DNA of 64,000 nucleotides from Dipteris shenzhenensis (taxonomy: Eukaryota; Polypodiophyta; Polypodiopsida; Gleicheniales), in NCBI GenBank assembly GCA_047967505.1, contig CM106538.1, one strand, 5' to 3'. The notes under the pieces are model-generated. The model saw only the letters and a list, made by a program, of their open reading frames with translations. It was not told the DNA's origin and made no database searches. The position numbers and the translations under genes were made by a program. The number at the start of each line of letters is the position of its first letter. Positions within the stretch are counted from its first letter, which is position 1. Shown here in pieces: positions 44,690 to 54,001 of the stretch.

Positions 44690-46586
44690 AGCGCAAGTTC
44701 GCGCTTTTCTCACAGGGATCTCCGATATGTCGCAACGCTCGCGTGAAGCCTCTCCAGAGATCAAAGACTCAAGTCCAAAAAAGACCTCTGAAGTCAACGT
44801 ACAAGACGAATCACTATTGCAACTCCAAATTTCCCAGCTTCAGGACAGCATCTCCGACTTGGTCGAGAAAGTTCAACAACTTCAAGACTCTCGCAGTACC
44901 ACCCATACAGAGGATGACGTGACGCAACCAGACGACTATGCGGATTCATTCCCACCAGAGGTAGAAAACACTGAACTACGTGCCCTCTACCGTTTACTTC
45001 AAGCTTCCAAAACTAAAAGACTTGACATCAAACTTTCGGAAGCCTACACTGGTCAACGCAATTGCCGAACAGTTGACCAATGGCTCGCAAAAATGCGCAT
45101 GTATTTTGATACTGTTGACCTCACTGAAGGCAAAAAGATCGCCTTGGCGGCCTCCCTCTTGAAGGATACAGCTTTTCTATGGTGGCAAAGACGCTTAAAG
45201 GACGGCAAAAGTGTGTTAACATGGGAACGTTTTGAACACGTGCTCCGTAAGCAGTTTATACCTGCCAATGCGGACTTCCAAGCACGTTCAAAACTCCGAC
45301 AGTTGGAGCAAACGGGTTCCCTGTCTTCCTACATCTCTCAGTTCACCACATTGGTGCTGGAGATTGATGGTTTAACTGAGGATGATCGCCTTCATGCTTT
45401 CATCTCAGGCCTAAATCCCTCGTTACGCATTGATGTCCTTAAAGCAAACATCACCACCACAGATGGTGCTATTGCTTACGCAGAGCGCATTACAGATTTT
45501 CAAAACACAGGGAAGCAGAGTGCTAATCGCACACAAAACTCTCCTATGGCCAAAGATGCTCACCCTCAAGATAACACCAGGTTTCGAAAAAACTTCGGTA
45601 ATCAAGGTCAGCGACAGTCTCAAGATCCCCAGAAGATTCAGAAATCATATGCTGGATTCCTTCAGAAGCACTCCTCCAAGGATCGCGCTTCTTCTTCACA
45701 AAGTCATTACCGACATCCCCAACATAAAGGTGCGGCCACTAACAAGAAGAACAGCTCTAGCACAAAAGGACTTTGTACCATCTGTACTGGTAACCATAGA
45801 TGGTTCGATTGTTCCAAGCGACCAAAGCAAAATTCCAATATGGAACCTAGCACTTCCCAAAGAGAAGATGCTACCCCAGCACAAGACAAGAAAGGCAAAG
45901 CTGTTCGAATGGCGAATACCATCCACCTGAGCCTTGCCAGCAACCCCGAACCTTCCCTGGCCACTCAAGTACTTTGTGTTCAAGGATCGATTCGTGGAAC
46001 AACGGTCACTATCCTCATCGACAGTGGCTGCTCTCATAATTTCCTAGCTAGTTCTATGTTCGACAAACTTCGGTTGACCACCAGTCCTAGTCTCATGGAC
46101 TATCAAATTGAACTCGCAAATAGAACTACTTTCTTGTGCAACACCAGGATCAAAAACTTGTCTTTCCGCATCCAACATTATACGGACAGGTTGAACTTCG
46201 ACATCATGCCTCTTTCTCGGTACGATGTCATACTCGGACAACAATGGCTCTACGACTATGATCCATCAATCAGTTTTCGCAGCCATACTATCCAGTTTGT
46301 CCACCAGGGAAAACTTATTGAGCTAACTGGTTCTAGGGACTCTCCTTCAACCCCAGTTGCCTCTGCCCTACAAGTAAAGAAGTGGGTTCGTAAACGACAA
46401 GTACTTCACTTCTGTTGGTTACAGCAATCGAGGAGACACCAACTAAGGATCCTCCTGAATACCTCAACCAACCTTTTTTCCAGCCCTACCTGGATATTTT
46501 TCCACAGGAATTGCCAAAGTAGTTACCACCTCGATGACCAGTGGATCACCCAATCGAACTTATTCCAGGTAGTAATCCACCGCTGA
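44676..46586 (+). CDS. G3 gag-protease polyprotein
   Basis: This is an open frame of 636 codons. Residues 1-75 are a charged leader with a heptad-like Leu/Gln region (LQLQISQLQDSISDLVEKVQ). The gag core follows at residues about 115-260 (KLSEAYTGQRNCRTVDQWLA, LLKDTAFLWWQRRL, LRKQFIPANADFQARSKLRQ). A short zinc knuckle CTICTGNHRWFDC has spacing CX2CX3HX4C, one residue shorter than usual. The retropepsin loop VTILIDSGCSHNFL near residue 450 is intact, followed by DVILGQQWLYDYDP. The last ~60 residues are out of phase with the RT connector, so the true frame shifts near 46400-46540. Confidence 0.85.
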   Translation: MVQTRAQVRAFLTGISDMSQRSREASPEIKDSSPKKTSEVNVQDESLLQLQISQLQDSISDLVEKVQQLQDSRSTTHTEDDVTQPDDYADSFPPEVENTELRALYRLLQASKTKRLDIKLSEAYTGQRNCRTVDQWLAKMRMYFDTVDLTEGKKIALAASLLKDTAFLWWQRRLKDGKSVLTWERFEHVLRKQFIPANADFQARSKLRQLEQTGSLSSYISQFTTLVLEIDGLTEDDRLHAFISGLNPSLRIDVLKANITTTDGAIAYAERITDFQNTGKQSANRTQNSPMAKDAHPQDNTRFRKNFGNQGQRQSQDPQKIQKSYAGFLQKHSSKDRASSSQSHYRHPQHKGAATNKKNSSSTKGLCTICTGNHRWFDCSKRPKQNSNMEPSTSQREDATPAQDKKGKAVRMANTIHLSLASNPEPSLATQVLCVQGSIRGTTVTILIDSGCSHNFLASSMFDKLRLTTSPSLMDYQIELANRTTFLCNTRIKNLSFRIQHYTDRLNFDIMPLSRYDVILGQQWLYDYDPSISFRSHTIQFVHQGKLIELTGSRDSPSTPVASALQVKKWVRKRQVLHFCWLQQSRRHQLRILLNTSTNLFSSPTWIFFHRNCQSSYHLDDQWITQSNLFQVVIHR

Positions 46587-47417
46587 AACCTCCTTATCGG
46601 GTTTCTTACACTCAAAATGAAGAAATCCAAAGACAGGTCACTGAACTACTCGACAAAGGTCACATTCGGCCCAGTCGCAGCCCTTTCGGATCTCCTGTAC
46701 TACTTGTGGAAAAAAAAATAAGTCAATGCGTCTCTGCATCGACTACCGAGCCCTCAACAAGCTCACTATCAAAAACAAGTATCCATTGCCTCGCATCGAT
46801 GACCTCTTCGATCAACTTCTACATGCAACACAATTCTCAAAGATTGATCTTCGTTCAGGTTATCATCAGATTCACATACGAGAAGGCGATGAGTACAAAA
46901 CAGCTTTTCGAACAAAGTATGGACACTATGAATGTTTGGTCATGCCTTTTGGGTTAAGCAATGCCCCGGCCACATTCATGACATTAATGAACGACATCTT
47001 CAAGTCATCGTTTACCTCGATGACATCCTCGTTTTCAGCAGATCCCTACTTGAGCACAAACAACATCTTCACCAAGTTTTTGAAGTTCTTCGCGCAAATT
47101 CTCTCTACATCAACATTAAGAAGAGTGAGTTCTTCAAAACCCAACTCGAATATTTGGGACATGTTATTTCCGCTCAAGGCATCTCTGTGGATCCCAAGAA
47201 GGTCGAGGTAATCCGAAACTAGCCTACTCCTAAGAATGTTCATGATGTCCGCTCTTTTCTCGGATTGGCAAACTTCTACCATACAAAGGTCTATCAATTT
47301 TCCAAAATCGCAGCTCATATGTCCGAATTATTGAAAAGCACATCAGTTTTTCAGTGGCTTCTCGAAACAGAGTATAGTTTCCAATAACTCAAGCAAGCCC
47401 TCACTACCACACCAGTT
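46541..47417 (+). pseudogene. G3 reverse transcriptase, frameshifted
   Basis: Three frames share this domain. 46541-46720 gives the connector and [14 protein letters not shown] shift in an A-run (about 46709-46717) moves to the frame of [32 protein letters not shown] and [17 protein letters not shown] small deletion near 47000 moves to the frame with [12 protein letters not shown], the intact catalytic YLDD box, and [14 protein letters not shown] stop follows at 47221, where the family has a Trp (TGG to TAG), and another near 47385. So there are two shifts and two stops in an otherwise well-kept RT. Confidence 0.85.
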
Positions 47418-49160
47418 ATGGCTATTGCTGACCCCAACCTTCCATTTGAGGTCATGACCGACGCTTCCGACATCGCTACAGGAGCAGTCTTGATGCAAGA
47501 AGGCAGAGTTATTGCTTTTGACAGCCATAAACATTCTGACATCCAAACCCGATATCCGGTTTATGATAAGGAGTTTCTTGCCGTTGTACATGCTTATCGC
47601 TCTTGGAAACATTATCTCATGGGAGCCGACTCTGTGGTCAAAACAGACCATCACTCTTTAAAGTATATCTTTACTCAGCCAATCATGAACGCTCGACAAG
47701 CACGCTGGGTTGAGTTTCTGGCCAACTTTCACATGACCATTGAGTACATTCCAGGACTACGCAATGTAGTTGCAGATGCTCTCAACAGGTTACCTCTAGC
47801 ATCAGCTATGGTAATCTCTACATTATCTATGGATGTTCCGAATTCATTCAAAGGAAAGTATTTCAATGATAAAGACTTCGGCACAACAGTACAGGTTCTT
47901 TCAAAAGATCAACCTTCGACTTCCGAACAGAAGATTTTCTCATCCTATTCTTATATGGACGACCTTCTGTACTATCAAGATCGCGTCTGTGTACCACATG
48001 ACAAGGATGTTCGACGTCTTTTGTTAAAAGAGCATCATGTAGTTCCTTATGCTGCCCATCCAGGCATCAATAAGACTTATCGGTTACTCAGTGCAACATA
48101 CTACTGGCCTCAGATGAAAAGCGACATCATCAAAATGGTTACATCTTGCTTATCTTGTCAACAAATGAAAGCAAGCCGACGACTTCCAACAGGACTTCTT
48201 CAGCCTCTTCCAGTTCCAACTGAAAGGTGGGAAAGTATTTCCATGGATTTCATTACAACACTACCACGATCCTCCAGAGGTAACACTCAGATTATGGTAA
48301 TTGTTGATCAATTGTCCAAAATGGCACATTTTGTTGCTTGCAAAAGCAGTGCACAGCAGGCTCCGGACATAGCCAAACTTTTCATACAACACATCTTCCG
48401 ACACCATGGATTGCCCAAGAATATCATATCCGACAGAGATCCTAAGTTTACCAGTCACTTTTGGATTTCCCTGTTCGAATCTTTGGGTACAACTCTACTG
48501 TTCAGTTCAGCCTACCACCCAGAATCAGATGGCCAGACTGAAAGAGTCAACCAAGTTCTGGAAGAAATGCTTCGACATTATGTTCAGTCACGCCTAGCAG
48601 CTTGGGAAGAGTATCTACCACTCCTTGAGTTTGCTTATAATAACTCTTTCCATAGTGCCATCAGCATGACTCCATTCCAAGCAGCTTATGGACACACTCC
48701 GATTGTACCAACGAATTTTGTACTTCAACATCGAGTGGCCCTAGCTGATCAACTGGTTCAAGAAATGCAAGACATTCTACTCCAAGTCAGGGATCATATG
48801 CGAAAAGCGCAAGAGTGGTATCAACGGTCTGCTAACAAACATAGACGTCACTTGGAATTTGACATTGGTGACATGGTGCTATTATTTGTAGCCCCACATC
48901 ACTATAAGACGGTTAAGTCTGTGTTTCCTAAGTTGCGACCAAGATACTATGGACCTTTCCGGATTGTCAAGAAAAGTTCACCTTTAAGTTACAAATTGGA
49001 ATTACCACCATCATGGGGTAAAATCCATCCAACATTTCATATTTCTTGGCTAAAGACGTACATTCCAAGCGATGAAGCAGTTCCTCCTGCAGGTGATTAT
49101 GTCCCAGAAATCGAAGATGATTATGTTCTCCTTATTCCTGAGCGTATTCTGGACCATTGA
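47418..49160 (+). CDS. G3 RNase H and integrase
   Basis: This is an open frame of 580 codons. RNase H spans residues about 10-120 (VMTDASDIATGAVLMQ, YDKEFLAVVHAYRSWKHYL, KTDHHSLKYI). The integrase zinc region follows (AAHPGINKTYRLL to CLSCQQM). The core has an intact catalytic triad: SMDFITTLP, ISDRDPKF and GQTERVNQVLEE. The GPY/F block is RYYGPFRIVKKSSPLSYKLELP. The frame stops at a TGA in ERILDH. Beyond it (49161-49310) the same frame still reads a chromodomain-like EFLVLWRDLDDSDSTWQSDE, so the stop is a late lesion. Confidence 0.9.
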   Translation: MAIADPNLPFEVMTDASDIATGAVLMQEGRVIAFDSHKHSDIQTRYPVYDKEFLAVVHAYRSWKHYLMGADSVVKTDHHSLKYIFTQPIMNARQARWVEFLANFHMTIEYIPGLRNVVADALNRLPLASAMVISTLSMDVPNSFKGKYFNDKDFGTTVQVLSKDQPSTSEQKIFSSYSYMDDLLYYQDRVCVPHDKDVRRLLLKEHHVVPYAAHPGINKTYRLLSATYYWPQMKSDIIKMVTSCLSCQQMKASRRLPTGLLQPLPVPTERWESISMDFITTLPRSSRGNTQIMVIVDQLSKMAHFVACKSSAQQAPDIAKLFIQHIFRHHGLPKNIISDRDPKFTSHFWISLFESLGTTLLFSSAYHPESDGQTERVNQVLEEMLRHYVQSRLAAWEEYLPLLEFAYNNSFHSAISMTPFQAAYGHTPIVPTNFVLQHRVALADQLVQEMQDILLQVRDHMRKAQEWYQRSANKHRRHLEFDIGDMVLLFVAPHHYKTVKSVFPKLRPRYYGPFRIVKKSSPLSYKLELPPSWGKIHPTFHISWLKTYIPSDEAVPPAGDYVPEIEDDYVLLIPERILDH

Positions 49161-49361
49161 CAGTGAGAGACTCGACATCGACTTATCACGGAATTCCTTG
49201 TTCTTTGGCGAGATCTGGATGACTCTGACTCTACTTGGCAATCTGATGAAGACTTACAGCAGTACCCTGACATTTTACAGCAGTATTTTCAGAATTTACC
49301 GTGATATTTTCTACATCAGTTCATTATCTCCACCAGGGTCTTCTTTTGAGTGGGAGGGGAT
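49161..49361 (+). pseudogene. G3 chromodomain remnant and polypurine tract
   Basis: In the integrase frame two TGA codons (49158-49160 and 49164-49166) are followed by a chromodomain-like LITEFLVLWRDLDDSDSTW and DILQQYFQNLP. Both TGAs sit where CGA (Arg) would give a smooth reading, as after C-to-T change. The stretch ends in the polypurine tract GAGTGGGAGGGGA (49349-49361), directly before the 3' LTR. Confidence 0.75.
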
Positions 49362-49683
49362 GTCACGATCTGTGACGTATTCCTTTCTCTCTTTCTAGAC
49401 TTATGGATGGTTCGATGAATGGACACTTGTGGAAGGGTACGTCCTTTCGACGGGACACTTCCTATAAGGCATAACCCTTCACAAGAGACATTCTAATGAA
49501 GAGACATTCCTATTGTAATGTACCCTCTTATCAAGGGTCACACCCTTCACAAGGGGTACACACCTCTTCATGCACATACCCTTTGGAGTACACACCTTTT
49601 CATGTGTGACTCTTCACTCTCTATATAAGAGAGGCCTAATTGTATGGATGACAACAACATCTATCCTACAGACATTCAAACAA
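49362..49683 (+). repeat. G3 3' LTR (~322 bp)
   Basis: It matches the 5' LTR except for about five substitutions and lacks its 20 bp duplication. It is followed by the interrupted G2 gag on the opposite strand. Confidence 0.92.
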
Positions 49684-50789
49684 TACAATTATTCCTTGTT
49701 CTCTGCTATCTCAGTCTCCTTTCTGTTCCTTAGCACATTTCTAAATATAGTAAATCTAGGATTTCTTACAGCATTTCTGTGCTTGCTAGCATATTTAGGC
49801 TCAAATACTTTTGCAAGCTGAGCTGCCCTCTCAATTGTTTGAGGGTTATGTGCCTTCACATCTGCAGCGAGAGAATAATTTAACCCATGGATGAAATGCA
49901 CCAGCTTTCCCTTTTCAGATACGTCCTGCACAAACAAGGAAAGCCTCCAAAAGTGTTGCAAGTACTCTTGGACCATACCGGTCTGTGACAAGGCATAAAA
50001 TTCAGCCAAGTATTGATCCAATGTAAGTGGAGATACAAATGTAGTGACCATGAATTCTTTGAAACCCCTCCAAGTGGTTGGTCTTTGAGGCGAATCCCTC
50101 ATGTATCGCCACCATGTGTGGGCATAGTCCTGTATATGCATACTTGCAAAAATGATGCGCTCCTCCTCAGACTTGGAGTAGAAGCGGAAATAGTCTTCCA
50201 GCTTTGTGAGCCACTCCTCCAACTCATTGGGAGTGCGAGTGTCCCCTTTAAACTTATGCACTGTGAGTTTGTCCTTGATATCCTTGGCTGCATAATTCTT
50301 GTGTGTGTAACCTCCAGAAGTGCGGGCATCATCATGCTTGAGGTTCACATAATCGGAGAAGGGCATCTCAAGTTTGATGGCCTCAGTATGAACACAAAGA
50401 ATCTACCAACATGTCATCAAAAGTGGCTTGCTACCCACCACCAACTCCCTGTTGGCTAGAAGCTGCTACCATCTGATGCACTGGCTGCATCTGGCTATAT
50501 GTGCTCGCTGTCGAAGCGATAGGTGCATGAACCCTGGGCTGGGTCTTTCTGCCAAATGCATCTCTCTGAAATGATGGCATACGAAAGGGCTGAGAAGAGG
50601 ACTGACCTCTCTCCCAGGGGTGTGGGTTGCCATATAAACCAAAGCTAGCTCCAGGCATACTCGCTGGTGCTGTGAAAGGAGCACTAACTGGATGCACACC
50701 AACGGGTTGGCCCAAAAGAGACGGCTCAGCTTGCATAGATGCAGAAAGCTGTGAGCCAAAAGATGGCCCGATATCCTGCAAGAAGTACA
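49684..50789 (-). pseudogene. G2 gag N-terminal part
   Basis: The minus strand from about 50790 reads a low-complexity Ser/Gln/Pro N-terminus (QAEPSLLGQPVGVHPVS; TASTYSQMQPVHQMVAASSQ). It has a stop and frame change near 50430-50366, then the gag core to 49689: HKFKGDTRTPNELEEWLTKL, MHIQDYAHTWWRYM, GFKEFMVTTFVSPLTLDQYL. The frame ends at the G3 junction; its continuation is at 43072. Gag forms the particle. Confidence 0.85.
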
Positions 50790-51500
50790 TGTTTTTTTGT
50801 GCTCTGGTACTTGGACTATATATACCAAGTACTTGTGCTTCATTTGGTTGAACATTTTAGATGGAGTTCACTTGTGCTCACTTCTTGTTCTTTTGTGTTC
50901 ACAACTATTCTCCATTCTTGTTCTTACACTCCTATTGCACTTCTGTCGCAGAGAAGCGAGTTCTGCTTGCAAGCTGCTATTTTTGAGCTCATCCACACTC
51001 GTTTGAAGCACATTGGCGATCGTATAGCTTCTGGACCAGCTCCCGTGTACCTCGCCATCTGCTCGTGCTCTTGCTGCCTGGAAACAAGTGCGTATAGCCT
51101 GTTTTGGAGTGCCCTTACAGTCCGTACATTAGTATGGACTGCTCGTCGTACAGTCTGTACAATAGTACGAACTGAAATCCGTACATCTGCAAACAGCCTC
51201 GGACTGCTGCCTCACCATCCGTACACAGTCTGGACCATTTCCATACATTTCCGTACACACGTACAGGTTCGCACAGTACGAACTTGCTGTCCGTACAGTT
51301 CACCTCTCCACCTCGCCTCTCTGGCTCGCCAATTTGCCTCGCCTGCTTGCCCGTTGCCTCTCCAAATCATTCACATCTCCAGCTCCTGATTCGACTTGGT
51401 TCGACTTTGCTCCTCCTATCCTTGCTTCAGCTCATTTTCAGCCTCTCCTAGTTGGTTCTTGCATAAAGTATTGCGCATGCGTCTTGCAGATTGCATTGCA
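50790..51500 (+). repeat. Probable 5' LTR of copia D, with a GTAC-word cluster
   Basis: It begins TGTTTTTTTG and has a TATATATA box at 50818-50826. A CA end at 51500 is followed by TAGGTGTCAGTG, which resembles a decayed initiator-Met primer site. Between 51110 and 51300 the words CCGTACA, AGTACGAA and TGTACA occur about ten times. Without a 3' partner in the window the LTR ends remain tentative. Confidence 0.5.
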
Positions 51501-51974
51501 TAGGTGTCAGTGTATTTGGGACAATTTTTGGCTACACATCGAGTGCAAGTTATTGCTCAGGTGTTGTGCATTTTTGAGGCCAAGTGTTGGCTGTAAGTTG
51601 ATGCACTTTTGGATGCCTATTGAGCAAGAGTTTGCTATTGCATTATGAGCCATTGTTTGGCTGAGATTCAGACTGTTTTTGGGGCAAAAGTACCTTGCAT
51701 TTGAGCCAGTGTTTGGCATTGCCTTTTGAGCTAGTGCTTGGCTGTGATTGAGGACTACTTTTGGGGCAGAAATATAGTAGCTTGATTGCATTTTGTATCC
51801 CAGAAGGGATTGAAGTTTGAGCAGATTTTTTGGGGCAGATTTACTGCTATTCCAGAGCAGCCACTGTCAACGAATGCCATTGCAGTGATTGCATAGCAGT
51901 TTGTGGTCTTTCAGTTGTCCATTTGCTGTCTTTTCCATTGCAGGTACACTTGCATTTATTCTTGAGCTGTAATC
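51501..51974 (+). other. Copia D leader with degenerate internal repeats
   Basis: The block GAGCCA(T/G)TGTTTGGC, with a following TTTTTGGGGCA(A/G)A, recurs near 51647, 51701 and 51728 in diverged form. No open frame of coding character precedes the gag ATG. Confidence 0.55.
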
Positions 51975-52966
51975 ATGTCTCGCAATGAGAATGTTGGCAC
52001 CATGACTGAGGCAGATAAGTTGGATGGACCCAACTATGCTTTGTGGTCATTTACACTAAGAATATCTTGGTTGGAAAGGGCTTATGGGACATTGTGAATG
52101 GGGATGAGTCTAGACCTGGTGCATCTTCCACTTTTGGCACTCCCACTCAGTCTTCTACTACCACTCCCACGGAGGATCATAAGAGGTTTGATTGCAGGGA
52201 TGCTCAAGCATTGTCGTTGATTGCATTGTTTGTGAAGACACATATTAAGTCCACTATCAAGTCTTGCAAGACTTCAAAGGCAGCTTGGGATAGATTGAAA
52301 AGTATGTATAGTGTGAAGAATGAACCAAGAAGCGTTGCTTTGAATAATAAGCTCAATGACCTATCCATGCAGGAAGGTCAGAGTATTTCAGCTCATATTG
52401 CCAAGATTATTGACATTCGAGATGAGCTTGCAGGTATTGATAAAGATATCGAAGACAAGAAATTGGTCTCTATCACCCTTAATAGTCTGACACCCTCATA
52501 TGATACGTTTGTTACTTCCTTGACTATAGTGAGCAAGCACTTGCCACTCATGGAAAGGCAATTTCAGAAAAAGACCAGCCATGCTTATCAGCCCAGGAAG
52601 GAGGGGAATGCAAACACAAATAGGGAATGCAGATAAAGGTGCAAAGGTGAAGAAAGGCAGATGCAATTATTGCAAGAAGCCTCGTCAATACATTGCAGAG
52701 CGCCAGAAAAGGATTGCCAATGAGAAAAAGAGGCAATGCACAAGTAGTAATTATGTTGTACTAGCTGAAAATGCTAATGCTTCACCATCACATGCAAATT
52801 TTGCACAATAAGGAAAGGATTATGTATTTACTGCATTTCAGGACAGCTTTGGTGAAGGGGGGATTTAGTTGCACATGATGCTTCTCATGCTTTATCTTGT
52901 GATTCTTCATTTGCTGCCATAGATGCTTGGTATCTAGATAGTGGTGTATTGAAGCACATGACTCAC
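51975..52966 (+). pseudogene. Copia D gag and start of protease
   Basis: ATG 51975 opens MSRNENVGTMTEADKLDGPN then YALWSFTLRI. A one-base shift near 52045 moves to the long frame 52043-52636: ILVGKGLWDIVNGDE, ALSLIALFVKTHIKSTIKSC, AWDRLKSMYSVKNEPRSVAL, NKLNDLSMQEGQSISAHIAK. This is the gag_2/UBN2 pattern of copia elements. A further shift leads to a damaged zinc knuckle (CNYCKKPRQYIAE, the distal His/Cys lost). Near 52915 comes AWYLDSGVLKHMT, the protease WxLDSGAxxHMT site, where LINE C is inserted. Confidence 0.8.
52951..52966 (+). repeat. Target-site duplication of LINE C, left copy
   Basis: The 16-mer GAAGCACATGACTCAC occurs here and again, unchanged, at 56469-56484, directly flanking the LINE. 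Confidence 0.95.
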
Positions 52967-52977
52967 TTTTTTTTTTT

Positions 52978-54001
52978 GGGGTGAAATCTTTGATTGATTA
53001 TATTACATGAGTAGCAACCTCAAAACAAGGTGCTACAATTACATCAACTGAAAAATTTCAGTATATGCCAAAAAGACCTCATGATCTATGTAGCAGGTCT
53101 GCAAGCAATCAAAGAAAGATTGTTGCAGAGAACGCTTGAAAAAGCCAAACAGAGAGAAAGTAAGATCACCAAAGACTTTACAATTCCTATCTGTCCATAA
53201 AGTCCATAGTGTCCAGTAGCGAATCCAAACAAACAAAAGATGAAACTCCAGTCTGGATGGATGAAACCCAAATAGCCAAAAGAACTTTCCAAACGGAACA
53301 AATGGGAATCTCGTGTGCAGGCGTTGTCGAAGCAGATCAAAAAACTCACGAGAGCATGGATAGTGCCAAAACAAGTGAGGCATAGTCTCCGAAGAAGCAT
53401 AACATCTATGGCAAAGTGCAAGAGCAATGTGTCGATGAGCCAATAGCCGTCCAGATGGAAAAACTCCCAATAGAACTCGCCAAAAGAAAACCTGTTGCCG
53501 AAGCGGTACTTTATAGGCCCAAAGTTGCTGTACTCTTTTCCTCCACCACTTGGCTGGGCGATGCATTCGCCAAACAGAATCACCTCTCTCTGAAACCCAA
53601 GGTTGAGGCAAAAGGATTTTATACAATGCAGGCACAGTAAGTTGAGATAGCCTCAAAGGGCGAGAAGAGGACCATGGAGAAGTCAAAGTCCAATCTTCTA
53701 GGAGTTCCAAAGGAGGAACAAAAGGCGAAAGCATAGAAGTAATTTGTTGCCACAAAGGACGATAATGAGAGCCCAATCTATATTTGGTTGTTGCTAGAGA
53801 AAAAGGGAGCATAGTACCAGCATCATCAATAACATCAGCAACCGAGGTGATGCCTTTAAATGAGACAAAGTAGGAACGTCGAGGTTCTTGTAAAGCCAAG
53901 GGAGGCTGAAAGACTTTCGACTAGTGAATGCTTTCAGCTCTCAAAGAATTCCCAAGCAAAGATTGCCAACCATTCCATTCCAGATGAGAAAGAACATGCT
54001 T
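52978..54001 (-). pseudogene. LINE C ORF2 C-terminal domain with zf-RVT
   Basis: The frame 53899-53039 includes the zinc-binding block CHRCYASSETMPHLFWHYPC (CxxC, HxxxxC) near its middle. That is typical of zf-RVT at the end of plant L1 ORF2, and a hydrophobic/aromatic tail follows. Two stops between 54002 and 53900 separate it from the RT frame without a frame change, so one protein is implied. About 60 bases of 3' untranslated sequence precede the A-tail. Confidence 0.85.

Larger units (their letters stand above)
43073..49683 (+). mobile_element. Ty3/gypsy chromovirus G3, complete with both LTRs
   Basis: The LTRs at 43073-43415 and 49362-49683 begin TGTCACGATCTGTGACGT. They share a TATATAAG box and end near CATTCAAACAA. 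They differ by only about five substitutions plus a 20 bp tandem duplication in the 5' copy. Inside are an extra upstream ORF, gag-protease, RT, RNase H-integrase and a remnant chromodomain, then a polypurine tract. It interrupts the gag of G2. No convincing target duplication and no standard TGG primer site were found. Two RT frameshifts and a few stops make it probably inactive. Confidence 0.9.
35056..50789 (-). mobile_element. Ty3/gypsy chromovirus G2 (host of nested elements), minus strand
   Basis: Pieces at 50789-49684 (gag), 43072-41707 (gag zinc knuckle, protease) and 37761-35121 (RT, RNase H, integrase, chromodomain) form one element in the minus orientation. It is interrupted by G3 (43073-49683) and G1 (37767-41701). 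Copia D abuts or interrupts its gag leader at about 50790. It lies antisense within what appears to be intron 2 of the mannosidase. Its 5' LTR was not recognised in the window. Stops, frameshifts and catalytic substitutions make it inactive. Confidence 0.8.
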
